Part shown: piece by piece, positions 35,101-47,844 of the stretch | How the letters are laid out: every line of letters begins with the position of its first letter | How positions within the stretch are numbered: position 1 is the stretch's first letter | Source of the DNA: Macquaria australasica | Lineage: Eukaryota; Chordata; Actinopteri; Centrarchiformes; Percichthyidae | Direction of reading: 5' to 3' | Assembly: GCA_005408345.1 (NCBI GenBank) | Contig: SEMN01000535.1 | Coordinates: 295,791 to 359,790, forward strand | DNA length: 64,000 nt | Notes under the pieces: generated by a model | Database searches by the model: none | What the model was told of the DNA's origin: nothing | What the model saw: the letters and a program-made list of their open reading frames with translations, nothing else | Program-made: the position numbers and the translations under genes

Positions 35101-36400
35101 TTGGTTGTGTTGCTCAGATAATATTCACAGATCCATTCCAGGTAGTCAAATTAGAGGCTGACTCAGAGGTGAGTCTGCATCAGCAGCACATGTCACATGA
35201 ATGAGATAAGAAAGACCATCATTGGTCGGGACGATCATTTACGCAAACACGATTACAATGTGGTTTCAAGGTTCGGGCACGCTTGCTACCTTTAAAATGT
35301 GCTCTTCTTATATTCAGCGTAGCCAGATGACTGTTTTGGCCTTACAGAGAGTGTGTGTGTGTGTGTGCGCGCCCGTGTCCATACATCACACAGCCATCTC
35401 CAGCCTCCGTTCCAAAATGATTTAGACAGGTTCGTGAGGTTAAATCTCGCGGCCTACGACATGGAGGTTTACTTCCATAATTACGCTCTGCAGGGTCATT
35501 CGTGTACTTTATGGGTCTGAACTTGTGACCTTGGATGCATCGTGGAACAATTTATGATTTCTTTTTTCTTCCCTCTTGTACATGATAAACATCTGTGAAC
35601 CTCCCCGGAGCTGACTACGATGACAACTTACAGCGAAGGAGTTTAAAAAAAATGAAACAGCAGAAATCTCCCCTTTCCTTTCTACCTCCCTTGCCCCTTC
35701 CCTGTCCTCTTATCCTTCTCTTCTTCTTGACTCTAATGTGTTTCTGTAGTCTTTGGAGGTGGAAGGGGGGGAGACAAAGAAGGGGGAGGGACAGATCCTG
35801 CTGCACATCTGAGGTTTATTTGGCCTTCCCCCTGGGGAGTGCGGTGAAGCTCTGCATCTCAAGGAAATTGCCAGCGCTTTCTGGTCGGCTTGGCACACTC
35901 TCACACAAACACTCACACACGTACACGCACGCACACACACACACACATGCTCCTCAGCTGGCTTAAGCCCCCACCCCCCACCCCCTTCTCCCTGTCACAG
36001 TGGCAAAGTTTGTCCACTTTTCTAGCCCTCAGTGCCACACTCCTTTGGTGTGTGTTTCTATCTAACACACATTATGTCAATGTACAACCCCATTGTCGCA
36101 ACGTCAACAATGTACTCCCACTCTGGAAACCCCCTATATGCTTCCTGTGGCATGTTTGAATGAGAATTTTGTTACCAAGCAGGCCATAACTTGTTGAGGG
36201 GGAAAAAAAAACGCCTTCCAGGAGTCAACGCTAACAATGCTGTGTCAACTTTTAAGAACTTGCAAGAAGAGGGTGGCCATTTGTAAAGCAATGCATGAAA
36301 TGATGGAAATCTCAGTAAAAAGAGGAGATGGGTGCCGCCAGTTTGCCGCTCACTCATTTTCTTGCAGAAGAACTAATTTTTCTTTGTTTAAGTGAGCAGC
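32101..36400. other. Intergenic, no gene seen
   Basis: About 4.3 kb without a supportable gene. Short TG and CA runs occur (about 32240-32250, 35349-35366, 35925-35947). A CT-rich tract followed by a G-rich tract (35670-35790) has strong strand asymmetry. A block at 33370-33480 contains TTATTTATTTACTTAGG and TTATGATTTG words of the non-coding-element kind. Confidence 0.5.
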
Positions 36401-39400
36401 ATGAAGAGTACAGATACCATTTTTTTCCCTTTTTGTTGTTAGATTGATGCCCGTCTTTTTACCTCACCCCCAGACTCAATTGTCTACTTCAGACTCAGGA
36501 GACTCCCAGGTGGTGAAGGGAGGACACAGAATGATGCCACCTCACCCCTCAGGCCTTGACTCCATCCTGCTCCCGCGCCCATCCCCCTCTCTCCCTACAT
36601 CTATTCCCCACCTGGCTGCTATTGAGGTTAATATCAGGGGGGTCAAACGCAGAGGGAGACAATCACAGGTGGCTCTTCCTGCGACCCGGATGTACTTATC
36701 CCTTGATCCCCGGCGACCCTGACAGGACGTGAATCGCAGGCCAAGTGACCTCCCCTGGTGGCCCTTCCTGTCCCCACGTTGCCTCGCAGGAAGGAAGGAT
36801 GCGGTCTGTTGTCCTCAGGCGCCGCTCACTCGCTCTCCTCTCCTCTGCCCGACTAGAGAAACCAGATTATTGATTCCAGGCTCATCTCTCCTCATGCTCA
36901 CTTTTTAAAATCCTTCTTTTCGTCTCTTCCATTTCCCATCGTCTCAGCACCCACTTTATCCCATTTTGACATCATTCCTTTCTTCTTTCGTCATCTTTTC
37001 TGTGCCCCTGTGAGATGTAAGTAAACACTGCGGATGTTGGCAAACCGCAACATCCCTGATCCAAGTCGATTACACTCCAGGGGCTAACAAGACCACTGAT
37101 TTATAGTCTTCATTTTATTCATTTCTGACACTGACTTATTTGTGTTATTGTTATTTTATTGGTCATTTGTTTACATTAAATATGGCAGCCATTTCATGTG
37201 GCGGAGAAATCCAAACGCCAGGCTTCTGGGTTTAGTCTGCTCTCAAATGATGTACATGCACATTGTGAATTACAGGACACCATTTGGTGGTAGTTAGGAA
37301 GAGCAGGGGACTTCCAGGCAGACAGAGAAAGAGACCTCGCTAACAACATCAAACACTGTTTTTGTTGTTCTTCTGGCTGTAGTTTAAGAACAGAAACAGG
37401 AACCCAAACAAAAGGTGAGAAGGTCATGAAGAACCTTTGCTAACTTCTCAGCCATTGGTTGTTAATTGTAGCTGTTAACAAAAGGTTTGTGCAAGAGGAG
37501 GAAAACTTTACCTCCCGTGGGGTTTCAGTGCTTATCCATGTTTTCTGTCTTGGTAACGTAAGAATACAACATCATGAACATGATCACACTTTCCATTGGA
37601 TCTAATGATGCAGGCGGAGCAGGTGGTTTATTGCTCCTAGTCAATGCTGCAGCCACATATGATCACATTATCGTCCATATGTTGGCCTTTTTCTCTGTAT
37701 ATGTAAGTGCCACTCAGCTGCAGGTGCTAGACAGCACCACCATGTTTACACAACACAATGCAGATTTGAGCATCCTAACTGTATAGTTACAATACAAAAT
37801 AAAAAGATTAAGTTATGTCAGTCAAGTTTGATTCTTCACATTCCTGTTGTTTTGGAAACATGCTAACGAAGTTCATATAAGGTGAATATATAAATCTGTA
37901 AAGTTTATACAGTATGTCTATAATGTTTTACATCTAAAGAAAGTTTTGGAGAATGAAAATGTATAACATTTACAGCACCTGTCACTTAACTATTTTTTAA
38001 TTGTTATATCAGGTTTTATAATGTAATTGTATTGGGATATATGTTTTCAGTGTCTTTTAGTTTGTTTGTTTTTCCAAACAATAAATAAATAAATTGTACC
38101 TTGAGACAACTTGGTCTAACTGTGTCTTTTTGTATTTTAAGTGCAATTAAAGAGATCCGACTTAAAGAGGGCTGACATTGGAACAGCATTCATATTAGAT
38201 TGGTCTGTGAATTGTGAGACAGTTTCAATAAAATACCCTCTATAACAATTAAATATAACAATTAAACTGGGCTCAAAAGCAGCAGTTCTGTAGAAGCTAG
38301 TTGTCCTGGAAAATCATCAAATCTAACATCAAATTTGGACATAGTGACAAAGAATTTGTGATCTTTAAGTCATTTTTGCAGTTTCAGTTACATACATTTT
38401 GCTAATTAATTGAAATATTCAACTAATTTGGTTTAAAGGTCTTCCTTATCATTTCCCTTGTGTCTTTAGCAGAGGAATCACATGGTTCCTGCTGATAAAA
38501 GTGAATCCTCTTCTTTGTTTTGTAAATGGCAAAATAACACATTCTGAAAGTCTTGGGACACACAAAAGGACAGCAGGGAGAGAGCGTCAAGTGAGATGTT
38601 GTGATCCCACAGGTGTTTTCCTCCCCTCTATGATGTGAGTCTGCAACTGCATTGCCACCTAGTGGGAGAGGAGATTTACTGTCCTCAGACTGCTGTCGCT
38701 TAAATTCATGTATATTCAGTAAACAGAGTATGTGCTATAAAAACTTGGGAGGCATATCTGAAATAAAGCCGTGTTAAATATATAACTGAGTCCAGAACAA
38801 CTGTAGGGTGTCTGTCACCTTCATCTCTTTGTTCACTGGCTTTTTCAGGTCAGACTGTTGGTCTGCGACTTTAAAGTTTTCCAGCTGAGCTCCTCCAACC
38901 AAACATCAAGCCAGTGAGTTCACATCTGGAGCTTATGTGGGAGATAGACATCAATATGTCAGTTCTTCAGGCCATAAGAGAGCATCCCTACAGTTGCAAA
39001 GCATCAAGAACGCTCATAATAAATAAATCACTTATCAGCAGCTCAGAAGAGGCCAGAGACACTTAAAAACTGTGTCTGAGTCTGCCACAAAGGGAGAGAG
39101 AGAACATGGAAGGACTGGAAGGAGTGAGGGTAAAAAGAGAGAACATGTTGTAAAAGCAAGGGAAGGTTTGTTTGGCCACATTTTGCTAATTGGTCTCAGT
39201 GGTGCAGCTAATGGTTTTAGGTTTATGTCCAAGCTCCACTGAAAAATAAGTAGGGAACCAATGAACGGCTAGCTGCTGTGTTTTATGCATTTTCATTATT
39301 TTGCAAGAGAAGGAGGAAAATTTAAAGTGCAGAAAATGAAAATGGAGACCAAAATCACCTAATTTAAAGCCACACATAGCACATCCTGTTACTCCGTCAT

Positions 39401-40210
39401 GTATTAAACAGATGTTAGGTAAAGTGAATTTGTAACCGTTTCATCCATTAGGCTACAAGATATTTTCGGTTTTCACACCCCAAGCTCACATTTGAAGATC
39501 AGTAAAATGCTTTCATCCACTTTGATATATTACATGTCTGTTCCTATCTGTCAACCCTTTCAGGTTATAAGTGGTCCTTCTCCTGACCCTCACCGGTCCA
39601 TTTTGTCCATCTTTCATCGACTGTAGCGGAGGCATGTGGCAACAAAGCTCTGCTGTGGTCAGGTGGCATCTGTCCCTTCAATAATGCCGGCGTTATCGCT
39701 GCACATCAAAGCGTTAAAGGCTTGCATAATTGAGTTAACGAGAGTGTTGGTACGTAACCTGATCCTTTATCCCCTGTGATGACCGCGGTCACAGTGTGTG
39801 ACCACAGACAGAGACGAAGAGAGAGAGAGACAGAGTGTGAAGGCCCTAAAGCCCTGCAACAACTGTGGCTTCACGCTGTGGGCCTGGCAAGCCGCACAGT
39901 GCCCTGGGCCAGTACCAAGCTAATGAAAAAACAACAGTGGGGTAATGCTTGGTGTGGAGCTGTGACCGTAGCACCATGCCCGCTGCACAACTGCCCCGGT
40001 CAGCACTGGCACTGGCCGCAGCGCCAGTTGTCACGGCTTTAATCCTGCCTGCTGAATGACCTCATCATTGCCTGCCTGCCTGCCTCCCTGCAGCTGCTGC
40101 CATGGCCTCGGTACTGCAACAGCAACGGAGTGACCTCACCTACACAACACACACGCGATCACATGCAAAGTAAGCAGATACACTGGTGCAGTGCCCAAAA
40201 CATGCAAAAC
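36401..40210. other. Intergenic, no gene seen
   Basis: About 3.8 kb without a supportable gene. The part near 37800-38420 is AT-rich with an AATAAATAAATAAA run (about 38080-38093), which contains polyadenylation-signal words but has no exon upstream that I can identify. Confidence 0.5.
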
Positions 40211-40605
40211 CTTAAAGGATAAGTTCACCCATATTGCAAGAAGACATTTTTCTCCAAGTGGTATCTGGCCTTGCAGATAGTTTTAGTTTTATCTGCTGAG
40301 ATGTCTGCCTCCACCCCAATATGATAGAGGCAATGCATTGAAAAAGGACTTTTTAAACTTTAACAGCAATGTGTCTTTCCAGAAACAAAGTCCCTGGAAA
40401 ATTCACAGACCTTTGCTGTGGGCAGTTTTGATTGGAGCTACTGTCAACAAAAGAAATTGTCCCAGTGAAAACTGTCCACAGCAAGGTCTGTGAATTGTCC
40501 AGAGTAATCAGGGCATTGTTTCTGGGGAGACACATTGCTATTGAATTTTCAATGCTTAGATGACCAAAATTTCATTCACCTCCACTGTATTGGCATGCCA
40601 GGGGT
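40211..40605. mobile_element. Fold-back (MITE-like) element with long imperfect inverted repeat
   Basis: The left arm runs from about 40305 to 40430 and the right arm from about 40466 to 40600, pairing as imperfect inverted repeats around a loop of roughly 35 bases. Clear matches are TTCACAGACCTTTGCTGTGG-type sequence at 40402-40421 against CCACAGCAAGGTCTGTGAAT at 40476-40495, CAATGTGTCT against AGACACATTG, and GCATTGAAAA (40335) against TTTTCAATGC (to 40555). The left end AAAGGATAAGTTCACCC matches the start of a dispersed repeat I recall from many fish genes. There is no transposase frame. Outer boundaries and target duplication were not resolved. Confidence 0.6.
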
Positions 40606-43125
40606 AGTTGCACATCCTGATTTACGCCCAAAGCAAACCAAGTGCCAACACATGTGTAGCGAGCTGAAGGGTAGGGGTGGTGGACGGGTTTTCATGGAGA
40701 CAACCAGAGTTCACATCATGTCACAGACCTGCAATTAATGTTTGCGACTTTATTAACCCCAGCCGTGATCTTGCCCTAACATAAACTAACAAGTTTTGTT
40801 TTTTTGTATTTTTTCTTTTTGTTCTTTTTCTTTTTTTTTTCTTGCCTAACCCTAACCATACCGCTTTCATAATTTATTTGCCGTAACCATAATCTTTATC
40901 TATAACTTTAGTCATACTGTTGTTCCCACGCGCAGATATTACAGAAAGAAAGAAATGTTCTGTAAGTGAGAATGCTTTTTTTGTCTTTGTGATTCCGGGT
41001 GTATTGACCCTTTAACTGCATAAACAATAGCAATCACATCACAACATGGATGTATCATGTAAACATGAGGCTAATTTACATTCTGTATACATTGCATGAG
41101 AGCTCCATATTGCACTCATATCAAACAAGATCAGACTGTTCTGTACATACAGACTAAATTACCATGAAGCTAGATATTAACAGACACAAACACAGATGTA
41201 CATGGTGTGCATGAACATATATCCACACACACACATACACACATTTGTGTGAGTGTGTGATGAAAATAAAGAGACACTTGCTCTGTTGGCACCTCCTCCA
41301 ATCACACACGCCGCCTCCACTCCTTCATCCCAGCTGTCACAACTGCAAAAACTCTACAAATACACACGCGCACTCTCGCATATTCACACTCACCCACACA
41401 CACACCACTTTTCACTGCTCACACCTTTTCCCGCTCACCACGGCTCCCTCCAGTTGGTGCTTGTGTGCCCACTCTCTGCCGCGGCTTGTATGTAATGTGT
41501 GTGTTTATGCGTGTGTGCGCGTGTGTCATCATCTTTTATTGCCGTGGTTCCAGCTGAGCTCAGACATGCAGTGCCCACCTCTGGCCCTGCCGCATGAGAG
41601 AGAGAAACTGGACAGTGAGTCATGTTTTATTCTGGACTCCTCTAAGCTGTGAAAAATTACGGCCACCTAAAACTCAATCTGTTCTGCGTCTGAGAGCTGA
41701 GAGAGGATTGAAATGGCAGTGGGGCAATTTAGGCACGCCTTGTAGTGAATCTCTGCTTTTTCTCTGCTTTATGTCCCCTTTACTCTTTGCTCCAACTGTC
41801 TTAACTAACTTAATGTTAAATCTCATGATCACAGTGTGTGAAATCACTCCTGTGCTTACTCTGCATGTTTTGGTGTGTATGAGCGAGCCAGTGGACTTAA
41901 CGCCAAATGCTTCCTGTTTGACAGCAACGCCATGTGTGAGGTCATAAATCTGATCATCGCAGCAACAGAGTACAGTGACACTGACGCTTGCAGGAAGCAA
42001 GCGAGGATTTATGGCTGGGCCTCGGTTAACACACCCATCACTTGTGAATGCACCCAGTACCCTCTTTTTTAAGATGACTGACTGGCATCTTTGCAAGTGG
42101 AAACAAAAGTGTCTTGAACCTTAAATCAATGCAAAGCAGATTCAGATTAAATTTAACTTAAAGGGCCTATATCCAAATAAATAAGGGAACTGAAATAAGG
42201 AGCAAATATTGGGGGAAATTGGGCCCCTGGTAGTGATTATTACCCTCGTAGAGTTTTTCCATACTGGTACCCTGGCTCAGACTCTTATGTCTGGATCTTT
42301 TAAAAGGTCCGGGGAGGGTTGGGCATGTATTATTTTCAACACTTCAGATTAAACCCTGCTACAGCTCTCTGAGGCCTTACTAATACAGACCCCCTGCTGG
42401 GTTACAGCGAAATTAAAAGTGAAGAAAGAAAAAAAAGCTGTGACTGTGAAAATAGTGTTAAAACAGAGGTGGAAATTGCAAGCGTGACACCGAGATGCTG
42501 TGATGACGTCTTTGGAAAGGTAATAATTAACAGTGTCACCTTTTTTACGACGTAGGGGAAAAAGAATTAAAAATGTTGTATGATGATGACAGATTTGAAG
42601 TCAGGGCTTGGCTTCATTGGTTTAGTACATTAAAATATGGCAAGATTGAGCGAAATGATCATGCCAAGGCAATTTCAAGCCACCAGAACACATTGTTTTT
42701 GCAAAGGCTCATTTCTCTCCATTTTCTCTTGTACTTGTGGTACACTTACAGCAGCAGCAAACTGCATTAAAAATCTAACTGAAATTAAAGTACTTCATAT
42801 CAAATATGCCTGATAAAAACAGCATGTTCTCTAATCTAATTCATCCTCACAATTTAGTGACTGTTACATTTTTTTATGTATTACAGCAGGGACTTTATGA
42901 CAAGAATATAATGAGAAGTGTATTGTTCTATATTGTATTTATTGACGTAATGGACATTTGATTGCAGTGTGTATGCTGCAGTACTGCTGATTATGTTACT
43001 CCTGTTTCATATGTTAATATATGTATTTATGTATGTGCATAATGTATACGCATATGTATGTAATATTATTTTCACTTATTTTTGATTTACACAATCACAC
43101 AAAATTGTTTCACTCTTGTTTTTTC
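40606..43125. other. Intergenic, no gene seen
   Basis: About 2.5 kb with no supportable gene. It includes a T-rich stretch (40796-40845), a short CCTAACCCTAACC run and a short CA-rich stretch (41340-41405). Confidence 0.5.
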
Positions 43126-43695
43126 CTGTGGACCCCAGGAAGAGTAGCTGTTGTGCTGGTATCTGCACTTATTGATTTTTTTGGCCACTTGGGGGCAGCG
43201 GAAACAAAGTTGATATGGTGAACTCGTTAGCAAACATTACTTATTCCAGCAGTTATGGAGCAAGATTATCAAGTCCACTATTTACTTTCTTTTAGCTCTG
43301 ATTTTAGTCTCTACCATCTCCTGAGGGAAATATCTGACTCTTTAGCTGCTAAATACTCCATGATGTTCACCAGCTAGTCTTTAATATGTCTGTCTGCATT
43401 TTGGTGCTAAGCAGGTAGTGTACAATGGGTTTTTTAGAGCTTTTTCACCGAAAACAGCCTGCTGCCGCCAAAAATGACGGTACGAGAGAGGTGAGAGTGG
43501 ACCAAAACAGTAAAGTTGCAGCTGGACAGCTAAACTATGAGCTGAAACTTGCTATAAAGCTCTGTAAAGCCGAGGGGAGCTGAAGATTCAGGTGATAATT
43601 CTCTTTAGGTTCATCACTACCAACGAACCCTTTCACATTGTCACATTGTTTTCACTCATTTGATAGAAAAATATAGTTTATAGCTGCTTTAAAGG
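43126..43695. repeat. Probable teleost dispersed repeat, about 570 bp
   Basis: The segment starts near CTGTGGACCCCAGGAAGAGT and continues through ATACTCCATGATGTTCACCA, AGGTAGTGTACAATGGGTTT, TTTTTCACCGAAAACAGCCT, AAGTTGCAGCTGGACAGCTA to ATATAGTTTATAGCTGCTTT. I recognise this wording as a high-copy dispersed repeat in percomorph genomes. It has no long open frame. The superfamily is unknown to me and the borders are approximate. Confidence 0.5.
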
Positions 43696-46600
43696 GTCAT
43701 AAGAAAAAAGGTTGGGAACCAATGTACAATAAACACCATTGAGTGGCATCATATTTCTCATTAACATGTGATAACTGTTGTGGAGTCAAAAGTAGGATTT
43801 TTCACAATCAAGATTATGGAATTAAAGTCAAAGTAAGGGATACCTCAAACTGAATAACTGCCTTTCATTAAGGACAAGTATTTTAGGTCAAGATAAACAC
43901 AATGCAAGTCATATTGCAAAGGTCTAGGATTTCTTATTAATTGAAACATGTCCTATATAACTTTTATTTTACATTGCACACTATAAACAAGCAGCACCCA
44001 TGCCACCTATTTTCCTCTCTCTCACACACACTCTGTTTTTCTCATTAAAGATGCATCAGGGAGCGAATAAGTGCCAGGCAGTACCAGTCCACTGATGGCT
44101 GCTCTCGCCAAGGCCTGACAAACAGGGATGCCGGCTGGCAGGATGCCCACTGCCCCTCCTCACAGCGCTCGGGCCGCAGGCAGCTGAGAGAAAGAGCGGC
44201 CAACGGATCAACAGTTGCTGTGACGTTGGTTGAGCGACTAGCCAGGCTGCTGCACACCACCCAGCCCACGTTCAGGGCACCTGACCCTGGGTAAACTGAC
44301 AAATGCCTGGCCTTTGGGTGCGCCTGCAGAGTGATGTGACCTTGAGCCCGTTATGACCTTACTGCGCTGGGCACACACACACACACACGCATGCATGCAC
44401 TTATAGCCACCCTCTGTCTGCCTTTTGCTCCCAGTCACAATGTTTTTCAAGCACCTGACCAAGTACATTGCACTCACCCACAATTTTCAGATTCACTGTC
44501 ATGGAAATGGCACAGCTCTAAGGACGCTTGCACCCAGGAAAGAGTGCTGTAATTTGCTCCTAATTAACATGTTGAAATGATGTGATTCGTTGCAATCTTG
44601 ACAGCTTAATCACACAGCTGCTTTACAGTGCACGACACTGGAAAGAAAGGCTTTAATTTGATCACTGCCTTGTTAGTTTTAGCAAAGAAAAAGTACATTT
44701 GACTGATTAGATTTCTCTCAACTCCCTCCACAGTTTGTATCTTTTTATTTGCTGCCATATTATGTATGTTGGCACAGACACGCACAAGCATATGGTACAC
44801 AAGTACACATTATCGTCTCGCAATGTACAGTGCACTCGTTGGACATATTTAACTCATCTTGACAAGGCTGTTAATTTCTCTGAAACCAGGCGCGGATTCC
44901 AACGACCCTCTCTATCCACGTCGCCTATTCCCTCCAAAATGCCCAGCTGTTGCCACAGTAGACAGCTGCTTTAGGGGTAGAACAAATCTCAGCTGTCAAG
45001 GGGAGTTGTGCAAGGGGGTTGGTGGATTTGGAGGTTTGTATTCCCTCAAACCAATGACAGTCCTCTCCCTACTCTGCACTGAGTTGGGTGCAGTGTGGAA
45101 AAATGCTGACAGACAGATTTAGGGACAGAAACCAGAGGCTACAGCTGTCTGAGTGTTTACAACCAAACTGCTCAGTACCTCTGAAATGGGGAGCTCTGGG
45201 GTCAAATAAGTGACGCCCCCCAAAAAAGTCTATGTACAATCATTTCTTCTTGCTCGCTGTGCAAACTACAAGGTTTGGCAGTTGGAAAATAAAAGAGGAA
45301 TAGCATATTCTTGGCACTTTGATGTTGGATTAAGCTAAAACTTTATTTTTACATCAAAAGTTCACCACAGTGAATTTTTACCACAAAAGGATCAGTTGAG
45401 AAATTGTGACTCGGCTCTTGCCAAATCCAGTAAGAGGTGAACATACTGTCAAACCTGTTTATTGCTCTGGTGTTTCTTTTCTGGGTTGGATTTCAATCTG
45501 TTTAACTGTTTATTAAATGGAGCTGCCTCTTTGAGAGTTTAGCCTGGTATTATCCATGCTACATATTGGAAAGGTCAGAGGTAATACAAGCTCACTTCAG
45601 TCTCCTGTTGTAGGGAGCAAACAAGGTCTCTGGGCTATGATCTTTGAGCATATTCTAATGAACCCGGACAGCCTGGCGCTTGATCAGAAAGGCAGTTGTA
45701 TCATACACAAATTTCATGTTGCATAACAAACTAGATTACAGAGGGGGGAAACAACAGCATCTCATTACTGGCCGCAGAGGATCAGGGTCTAATCAGAATA
45801 TGCTGCTGTTCTTTGTTGCAAATGTAGACAATATGTGGACCCCGCTACAGAGTGACATCCTCCATGTTTTAGAGAGACGTTTGAATTATGTTGTGAATTA
45901 TAACGGGTGTGGGTAAGAGTCACAGAGAGGCCATAGTGACCATCTTTTTGACTGTTCTGCTCTGATCACAACCAGCTTGTTGATGGAGGCTGCAGGAAGC
46001 TGAAAAACAACTGTAGCCTACACAGTGACCTACCACTAATAATAACGACCTACCGTATATGAATATCAAATCAAATTTTGTCATATGCATCTCATATTAC
46101 TAGGTATATGTGGCATCTGTTGTTGTTGTTGTTGCACTTTCCCTCAGGACTACAGCTAGCCTCCCCTACACTAGACTGAGTTTCTTCTCTCTTTAAAACA
46201 GTGGCCTAATTTGACCATGTTATAATAATTTTATAACAATCAGTTTTATTTATTTTGACTAACTTTACTTTGCTGTTCTCCCCTGTTTTATCTGTGATTT
46301 TCTATCTCATATTCTTATATCGCCCTCTTGTGGTGCATTATTGAAATCACATCTCCAGCACATTCCACAGGTGGCTGGTGGTTAATAAGCATTTCAGCTA
46401 TTTTTCTCCACATTATATCAATATAGCCCATCAATACTAAGTGCTAATAGAAACAGATTACTTTGCTCACTTACATTAACCATCACACCACATCTCACAT
46501 TCAAAGTTAATAGACAACACTTCATATTATATTCAAAGTTTAATTTCTTCTAATTGGTCCTGGCCTCCAGCTAAGCCTCATACATGCATAAAATAATCTC

Positions 46601-47260
46601 AAATGAAAGCCATGAATGAATTCAAGAAAATAAATACGTCGTGTCATCATGAATCTATGCGCAAAAGTAGCGATTGAATGGCTTCAATCATCACAATAAT
46701 ACATTAAAATATTCACATATTCACCTTAACATAATACGATACAACAGAAAGTATGTGTGCCTTATTGAAAAAGAGGTCGCTCTGCAGTATATGCATCTTA
46801 TTTTGAAGGATTAGAACACACCGGTTTAACAAACCAGATTATTGCAAGAAAATATCCATAGAGGAAAATCTCCTGAGGAAAAAAAACAACCTACTTTTGA
46901 CTCACGACAGTGTCACATAATGAAGTAAAGTCTTGCATCTATAAGGGTTTTATTAAATCCCAAACTTCATTTTTAGAGGGAATAATTAGCCACATCCAGT
47001 ACTGTATTTTCACAGATGCTGCTGTTTTTCAGCACCACGGACAGCGTCCCGTGCCCTCTCTCCCCCTCATAATCATCAGTGATAGTCCTATTGTAGCGTA
47101 CAGGTCAAATAGTTACCTTGTCAACAGATAACGTTAAGTCGCGTGGTGATACGGTGCTGCTTGTGTTTTACCCTTTAAAGTTTCCACAGTCTCTACAATA
47201 GATCCATAATATTACTCTTTAGGACTACAGTAAGTTTCTGGTGTGAAGGTACACGGCTGA
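43696..47260. other. Intergenic upstream of rab26, no gene seen
   Basis: About 3.6 kb without a supportable gene. It holds a short CA tract (about 44371-44388) and a TTG triplet run (about 46120-46134). CpG density rises sharply only from about 47270, at the rab26 5' end. Confidence 0.5.
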
Positions 47261-47261
47261 G

Positions 47262-47658
47262 GCTGTTATTAAAAGGCGCCTTCGAGCACTGTGCAGCGCC
47301 CCTGTGTCCCGATGGTTTTGCGCTCAAGGTGGAGTTTTGAGCCACATCACATCTAATTGCTGCCTACAGCGCGCAGTGCTGAGGCTGTTGTCCTGGAAAG
47401 AGCAAGCTGTCAGGAGCAGGAAGCGGCGGAACAACAACGAAAGCGAGAGCGTTTTGCATTTCGGGACAAATTTCACCCCTACTTTTGAGTGGAGAGGTGT
47501 CGAGGAACATGCGTTCAACGCGCAGGTGAAAAATCTGCTAATTGAAGTTCTTCGCAGCTGCAACTTTTCAGCCCTACACCTCGTGCAGAGTCGGATTGTG
47601 TTGCTGCTGTTGTTTGCTTTAGCTAGGATTCATAAAGATAGTTTTGAAATCTTGAGAA
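47262..47658 (+). promoter_or_regulatory. Putative rab26 promoter and 5' UTR, CpG-rich
   Basis: CpG dinucleotides become dense from about 47270 (AAAGGCGCCTTCGAG, CAGCGCGCAGTG, AAGCGGCGG, AACGAAAGCGAGAGCG, TTCAACGCGCAGG) after several kilobases of CpG-poor DNA. A TATA-like TTATTAAAAG lies at 47267-47276. The combination suggests a CpG-island promoter with transcription beginning about 300-370 bp before the ATG. The start site is inferred. A 175-codon frame crossing this region in another phase (47304-47831) is not believed to be coding. Confidence 0.4.
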
Positions 47659-47844
47659 ATGTCTCGCAAGAAGGCTGTCAAAGGCAAAGCCGCAACCAGC
47701 AGCCCGTCTGCCGGCAGCCCCAGCGGGAAAGGGACCGGGAAAGCTGCGAGGAGCAGCCCGGGCATTGTTCAGATGAACGGTGTGGTCCATCCCAGCAGAC
47801 CCTCCATCAGCAACAGCAGCGAGTTTTATGACATCGCTTTCAAG
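47659..47844 (+). CDS. rab26: rab26 coding exon 1
   Basis: This exon has 186 nt, exactly 62 codons, so the intron is in phase 0. It codes for the low-complexity N-terminal extension and the first beta strand up to DIAFK. The donor is CAAG|GTAAGA. The extension is rich in Ser, Gly, Ala, Lys and Pro and contains HPSRPSISNSSEFYD just before the GTPase fold. Confidence 0.93.

Noticed and set aside
38080..38093. AATAAATAAATAAA as a polyadenylation signal of an unseen gene
   Set aside because: No exon or conserved coding sequence lies before it on the plus strand; the words are expected in AT-rich DNA.
47304..47831. 175-codon frame overlapping rab26 exon 1
   Set aside because: It is in a different phase from the clearly conserved Rab26 frame, starts in the probable 5' UTR, and its product has no recognisable domain. 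It is open only because the region is CpG-rich.
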